A DNA stretch of 44,646 nt from an uncultured Eubacterium sp. (GTDB lineage: Bacteria > Bacillota > Clostridia > Lachnospirales > Lachnospiraceae): the NCBI GenBank assembly GCA_934316925.1, contig CAKREC010000014.1, positions 1 to 44,646 on the forward strand, given 5' to 3'. Below the pieces are notes generated by a model. The model saw nothing but the letters and a program-made list of their open reading frames with translations, searched no databases and had not been told where the DNA came from. A program made the translations under genes and the position numbers. Below are positions 42,012 to 44,646 of this stretch, piece by piece (positions within the stretch are counted from its first letter, which is position 1; each line of letters opens with the position of its first letter).

Positions 42012-42107
42012 CTAAAAAGCATATGCTAACAAGCCGATCAGCATAGCAAAAATGATGATCGCGCAGATCACACCCGCAACGATACGCTGTTTTTTACGGT
42101 TTAACAT
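42012..42107 (-). CDS. Small membrane protein, 31 residues
   Basis: Behind a strong AAAGGGGGAAG, an ATG opens a 31-codon frame reading MLNRKKQRIVAGVICAIIIF and then a hydrophobic end finishing LLAYAF. A basic N terminus (RKKQR) and one membrane helix give a topology with the N terminus inside. Similar tiny basic-plus-helix proteins are frequent in Firmicutes, function unknown. It is 68 bases upstream of vanW on the same strand and 32 bases from the divergent TPR-like gene. A palindrome TATACT-AG-AGTATA lies just downstream (near 41991-42004). Confidence 0.65.
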   Translation of the reverse strand: MLNRKKQRIVAGVICAIIIFAMLIGLLAYAF

Positions 42108-42139
42108 AGGACTTCCCCCTTTCTGAATGGAGTTTATTT

Positions 42140-42763
42140 ATGAATCGATTTATACTTGTATTCTTAATATGTTTTTTCATCTTTTGTGCCTGGCTTCACT
42201 ATGAGCAGCGCAAAAGACAAAAGTTACAAAAAAAAGCAAGTGACGAGTTCTGGGCCAGAGAAGAAGAGGCCAACCGCACCCGCAATAAAGACATCTCACA
42301 TCTGAAAAAGCTGCAGATCTCCCCGGAGGAAATCCCGCAGATCGAAACATCCGATGCAGACGTCAGATATTATATCGAACAGATCCTGCAGATCATAAAG
42401 GAACCAATGATGGATCTTTCTGAATTTTCCAACACAGACTTAAAGTTAGCATACGGTGTCGGAAATTTCAAGGAATTATCTGAATATGAAGAAAAATATA
42501 ACAACTTTTTGATCCTTTTGTCCGGTCTGGCACGATGCTACGAATCAGCCGGGTTCCTTGCAGAAGCCATCGCCACCTATGAGCTGGCGTTGTCTTACGG
42601 CTCCCAAAAGAAAAAAGATTATGAGTGTCTGGCTCACTTATATCTTGCCATGGATCAACCGGAAAAGATCATGCAGCTTACAGCAAAACTACAGGAAAGC
42701 GGTCACCCACACCGTGAGTCGATCATCCAGTCCCTAAGAAAGATCCTTTCCACCTATCAATAA
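42140..42763 (+). CDS. Membrane-anchored protein with TPR-like helices
   Basis: 207 residues, not assigned to a named family. One N-terminal membrane helix (about 3-20), a charged coiled-coil-like stretch (about 22-60: EQRKRQKLQKKASDEFW), then helices in which FLAEAIATYELALSYGS and DYECLAHLYLAM (about 145-175) look like one and a half tetratricopeptide repeats. Such proteins often serve as scaffolds. Start behind GGAG. It ends two bases from the end of the convergent radical SAM gene. Confidence 0.72.
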   Translation: MNRFILVFLICFFIFCAWLHYEQRKRQKLQKKASDEFWAREEEANRTRNKDISHLKKLQISPEEIPQIETSDADVRYYIEQILQIIKEPMMDLSEFSNTDLKLAYGVGNFKELSEYEEKYNNFLILLSGLARCYESAGFLAEAIATYELALSYGSQKKKDYECLAHLYLAMDQPEKIMQLTAKLQESGHPHRESIIQSLRKILSTYQ

Positions 42764-42765
42764 TC

Positions 42766-44526
42766 CTACAATTCAATCGGTATCACTTTGGCACTGTGTT
42801 CGAGCGGATTCCTCTGTTTATAGTCAAACAGGTAGAACTGCTCTCCAGTGTCTTTTATTTTACCCTGTTCTAAAAGCAAATTCATGTCAAAATGAAATGA
42901 TGTGATATAAAGCATATGATCCAGCTGACGCACCGTCGCCCCTTCATATCCGGGTACATCTCCACTCTTCTTTTGCTTTTCAAAATACTCGCGGATCTTT
43001 CTCTTCTCTTCATCCGAACGCGGTCGGACAAACGACGGCGGATTCTTCACATAATCGCGCCGATACAGATCAAATGTAAGCGCCTCCCGGAAGATGTTCC
43101 ATTCACTTTCATCCAAAGCCAGTGTCTCTTCAACAAATTTCCATAAGTTCTCATATCTTGCCAGACGGCTGTGTGAGCAGTCCAGCCAGCCCTTCTCTTT
43201 ATAGTATTCACCAAGTTTCTGGTACATCATAAATGAAGTTTCAAAAAATGGTTCCAGAAATCTCATAGCGGCCGCAAATTGAAAACTATTGTAATAAACC
43301 TCTACCATTTCTTCAACCAATTTTAAGCGAAGTACATCCGGATACGGAAGCCACTTCGTACAAAAGACCTCATACGGTGGACGGCTGCTGAACTGAATTT
43401 CATAATTTTCTTTCACTTCATTCATATAAGAGCCGGTAAGAACTTTCAGAAATCCCAGCTGTAACTGATCCGGTTTCATCGAATACACATCGCAAAACGA
43501 CGTTTGAAAACTCTTATAATCTTCATACGGAAGTCCTGCGATCAGATCCAAATGCTGGTGAATATTGTGATTTTCATGTACTCTGGCTACACTTTCCCGC
43601 AGTGTATCCAGATTCATCGTACGCCGGATCGCCCGGATCGTATCCGGATTTGTCGACTGGACACCAATCTCCAGCTGGATCAGTCCCGGACGGAATGTAG
43701 CAAACAATTCAAAATCTTTTTCCCGCAAAAGATCTCCACTGATCTCAAAATGAAAATTTGTCACGCCGTTGTCGTGTTCACCGATGTATTTCCAGATCTC
43801 ATACGCATAATCGCGGTTACAATTGAATGTACGGTCGACAAATTTTACCTGTGGCACCTTATGGCGGATAAAGAAATCAAGTTCTTTCTTGGTCTTTTCC
43901 GGATTCTTAATGCGAACGCTCTTTTCAATCGACGATAAACAGTAACTGCAGGAAAACGGGCAGCCCCGGATACTCTCATAATACAGGATATGATTTTCAA
44001 GCCCGTTAAGATCCTCATACGGAAATACAAGCTCGTTCATATCCAGACCCTGTCTTGGCTCGGTGCGGACAAACTCTCCCTCGCTCCGATAGACAAGACC
44101 CGCAATCTCCAAAAGACGTTCTTCCCGACCATCTTCTTCCAGATATTCCAGATACTCCGCAAAGGTTTTCTCCCCTTCGCCAACCATAACGACGTCCACA
44201 CAGGAATGTTCTTCCAACACTTCTTCGGGATGATAGCTGACTTCCGGGCCACCCATCAAAATCGTTACCTGTGGCAGGATCTTCTTGACATCTTCTGCCA
44301 GTGCATACACATACTCAATGTTCCACAAATAGCAGGAAAATCCGATCACATCCGGCTGTCTTTCATAAAGTGCCTGAAAAATCTCTTCCCGCTGATGATT
44401 GATCGTATACTCACAGATCTCCACCTGACTCCGCCACTTTCCGGCATTTGCCTGCAGTGACCGGATTGCCAGATTTGTATGAATATATTTTGCATTGATG
44501 CCAACAAGAAGAACCTTTTTTGCCAC
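42766..44526 (-). CDS. B12-binding domain radical SAM protein
   Basis: 586 residues. An N-terminal cobalamin-binding Rossmann domain (about 1-140, with LLVGINAKYIHTNLAI and ILMGGPEVSYHPEEVL) is followed by a radical SAM core with CxxxCxxC at C189, C193 and C196 in RGCPFSCSYC, GVQSTNPDTI near 295 and DLIAGLPYED near 330. The C-terminal about 200 residues match the DUF4080-type extension of this class. Members are predicted methyltransferases or rearrangement enzymes; the substrate is not known. Complete, next to tRNA-Gly. Confidence 0.92.
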   Translation of the reverse strand: MAKKVLLVGINAKYIHTNLAIRSLQANAGKWRSQVEICEYTINHQREEIFQALYERQPDVIGFSCYLWNIEYVYALAEDVKKILPQVTILMGGPEVSYHPEEVLEEHSCVDVVMVGEGEKTFAEYLEYLEEDGREERLLEIAGLVYRSEGEFVRTEPRQGLDMNELVFPYEDLNGLENHILYYESIRGCPFSCSYCLSSIEKSVRIKNPEKTKKELDFFIRHKVPQVKFVDRTFNCNRDYAYEIWKYIGEHDNGVTNFHFEISGDLLREKDFELFATFRPGLIQLEIGVQSTNPDTIRAIRRTMNLDTLRESVARVHENHNIHQHLDLIAGLPYEDYKSFQTSFCDVYSMKPDQLQLGFLKVLTGSYMNEVKENYEIQFSSRPPYEVFCTKWLPYPDVLRLKLVEEMVEVYYNSFQFAAAMRFLEPFFETSFMMYQKLGEYYKEKGWLDCSHSRLARYENLWKFVEETLALDESEWNIFREALTFDLYRRDYVKNPPSFVRPRSDEEKRKIREYFEKQKKSGDVPGYEGATVRQLDHMLYITSFHFDMNLLLEQGKIKDTGEQFYLFDYKQRNPLEHSAKVIPIEL

Positions 44527-44575
44527 CTTTATTCACCCTTTCAAGTTTCTATTTCCTATTTTTAGGTACAACAAA

Positions 44576-44646
44576 AGCGGGTGATGGGAATCGAACCCAC
44601 GTATCTAGCTTGGAAGGCTAGTGTTCTACCATTGAACTACACCCGC
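44576..44646 (-). tRNA. tRNA-Gly (anticodon TCC)
   Basis: 71 nt with all four arms on the minus strand: acceptor GCGGGTG/CACCCGC, D-arm GTTCAATGGTAGAAC, anticodon stem CTAGC/GCTAG with loop CTTCCAA (anticodon TCC, reading GGA/GGG), T-arm GTGGG-TTCGATT-CCCAT, and discriminator T as usual for glycine tRNAs. CCA is not encoded. It lies exactly at the window edge but is complete. Confidence 0.97.

Noticed and set aside
44576..44646. tRNA-Gly as an integration site of a mobile element
   Set aside because: No integrase, no repeat of the tRNA 3' end and no foreign-looking genes inside the window; the flank beyond the edge cannot be seen.

Overview
The window looks like a chromosomal segment of an endospore-forming Clostridia bacterium, most likely a Lachnospiraceae member. 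This is inferred from gene content: a six-gene Rnf complex in clostridial order (rnfCDGEAB), SpoIIID and SpoVG, paired GlgC/GlgD, DnaD and a DnaI-type helicase loader, a typical hisphosphatase-pth-mfd-foldase-malQ run, and moderately low G+C by eye. No phage, plasmid, insertion-sequence or CRISPR signature was seen. The species cannot be named from the sequence alone.

Layout. 1-461: a structured non-coding RNA on the minus strand with its own promoter and terminator. 462-2722: a response regulator/histidine kinase pair. 2801-3570: a secreted Ig-like protein ending in a bidirectional terminator. 3579-8653: the Rnf operon. 8664-9303: a 29-residue membrane smORF unit with tandem 20-bp repeats. 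9304-12677: spoIIID behind a terminator hairpin that contains its ribosome-binding site, then a MATE exporter and a Na/Pi cotransporter. 12683-14487: a metallophosphatase and ilvE. 14510-15701: tmcAL on the plus strand. 15686-23113: malQ, a foldase lipoprotein, mfd, pth and a histidine phosphatase in one operon. 23125-25865: spoVG, glgD and glgC. 26017-31164: a plus-strand island of murC, a DnaA-box cluster, dnaD, dnaI and a divergent PRPP synthetase. 31181-38295: a leucine-rich-repeat protein, class A PBP, degenerate PAS/GGDEF protein and SSS symporter. 38331-44646: trmL, a CheX-like phosphatase, an AIR-synthase-like protein, VanW, a 31-residue membrane peptide, a membrane-anchored TPR-like protein, a B12-binding radical SAM protein and tRNA-Gly.

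How it fits together. Most genes are housekeeping: Rnf couples ferredoxin and NAD to an ion gradient; GlgC/GlgD and MalQ act in glycogen and maltodextrin metabolism; MurC, the PBP and VanW act in cell-wall work; Mfd, Pth, TmcAL, TrmL and tRNA-Gly act in repair and translation. The less ordinary parts are between genes: the autonomous structured RNA, the terminator/ribosome-binding-site overlap before spoIIID, the repeat-flanked smORF unit, and six DnaA-box-like sites in about 190 bp directly upstream of the helicase-loading genes. Several genes (spoIIID, the metallophosphatase, the SSS symporter) start within a few to about 30 bases after a terminator hairpin, which suggests promoters overlapping terminators or controlled read-through.
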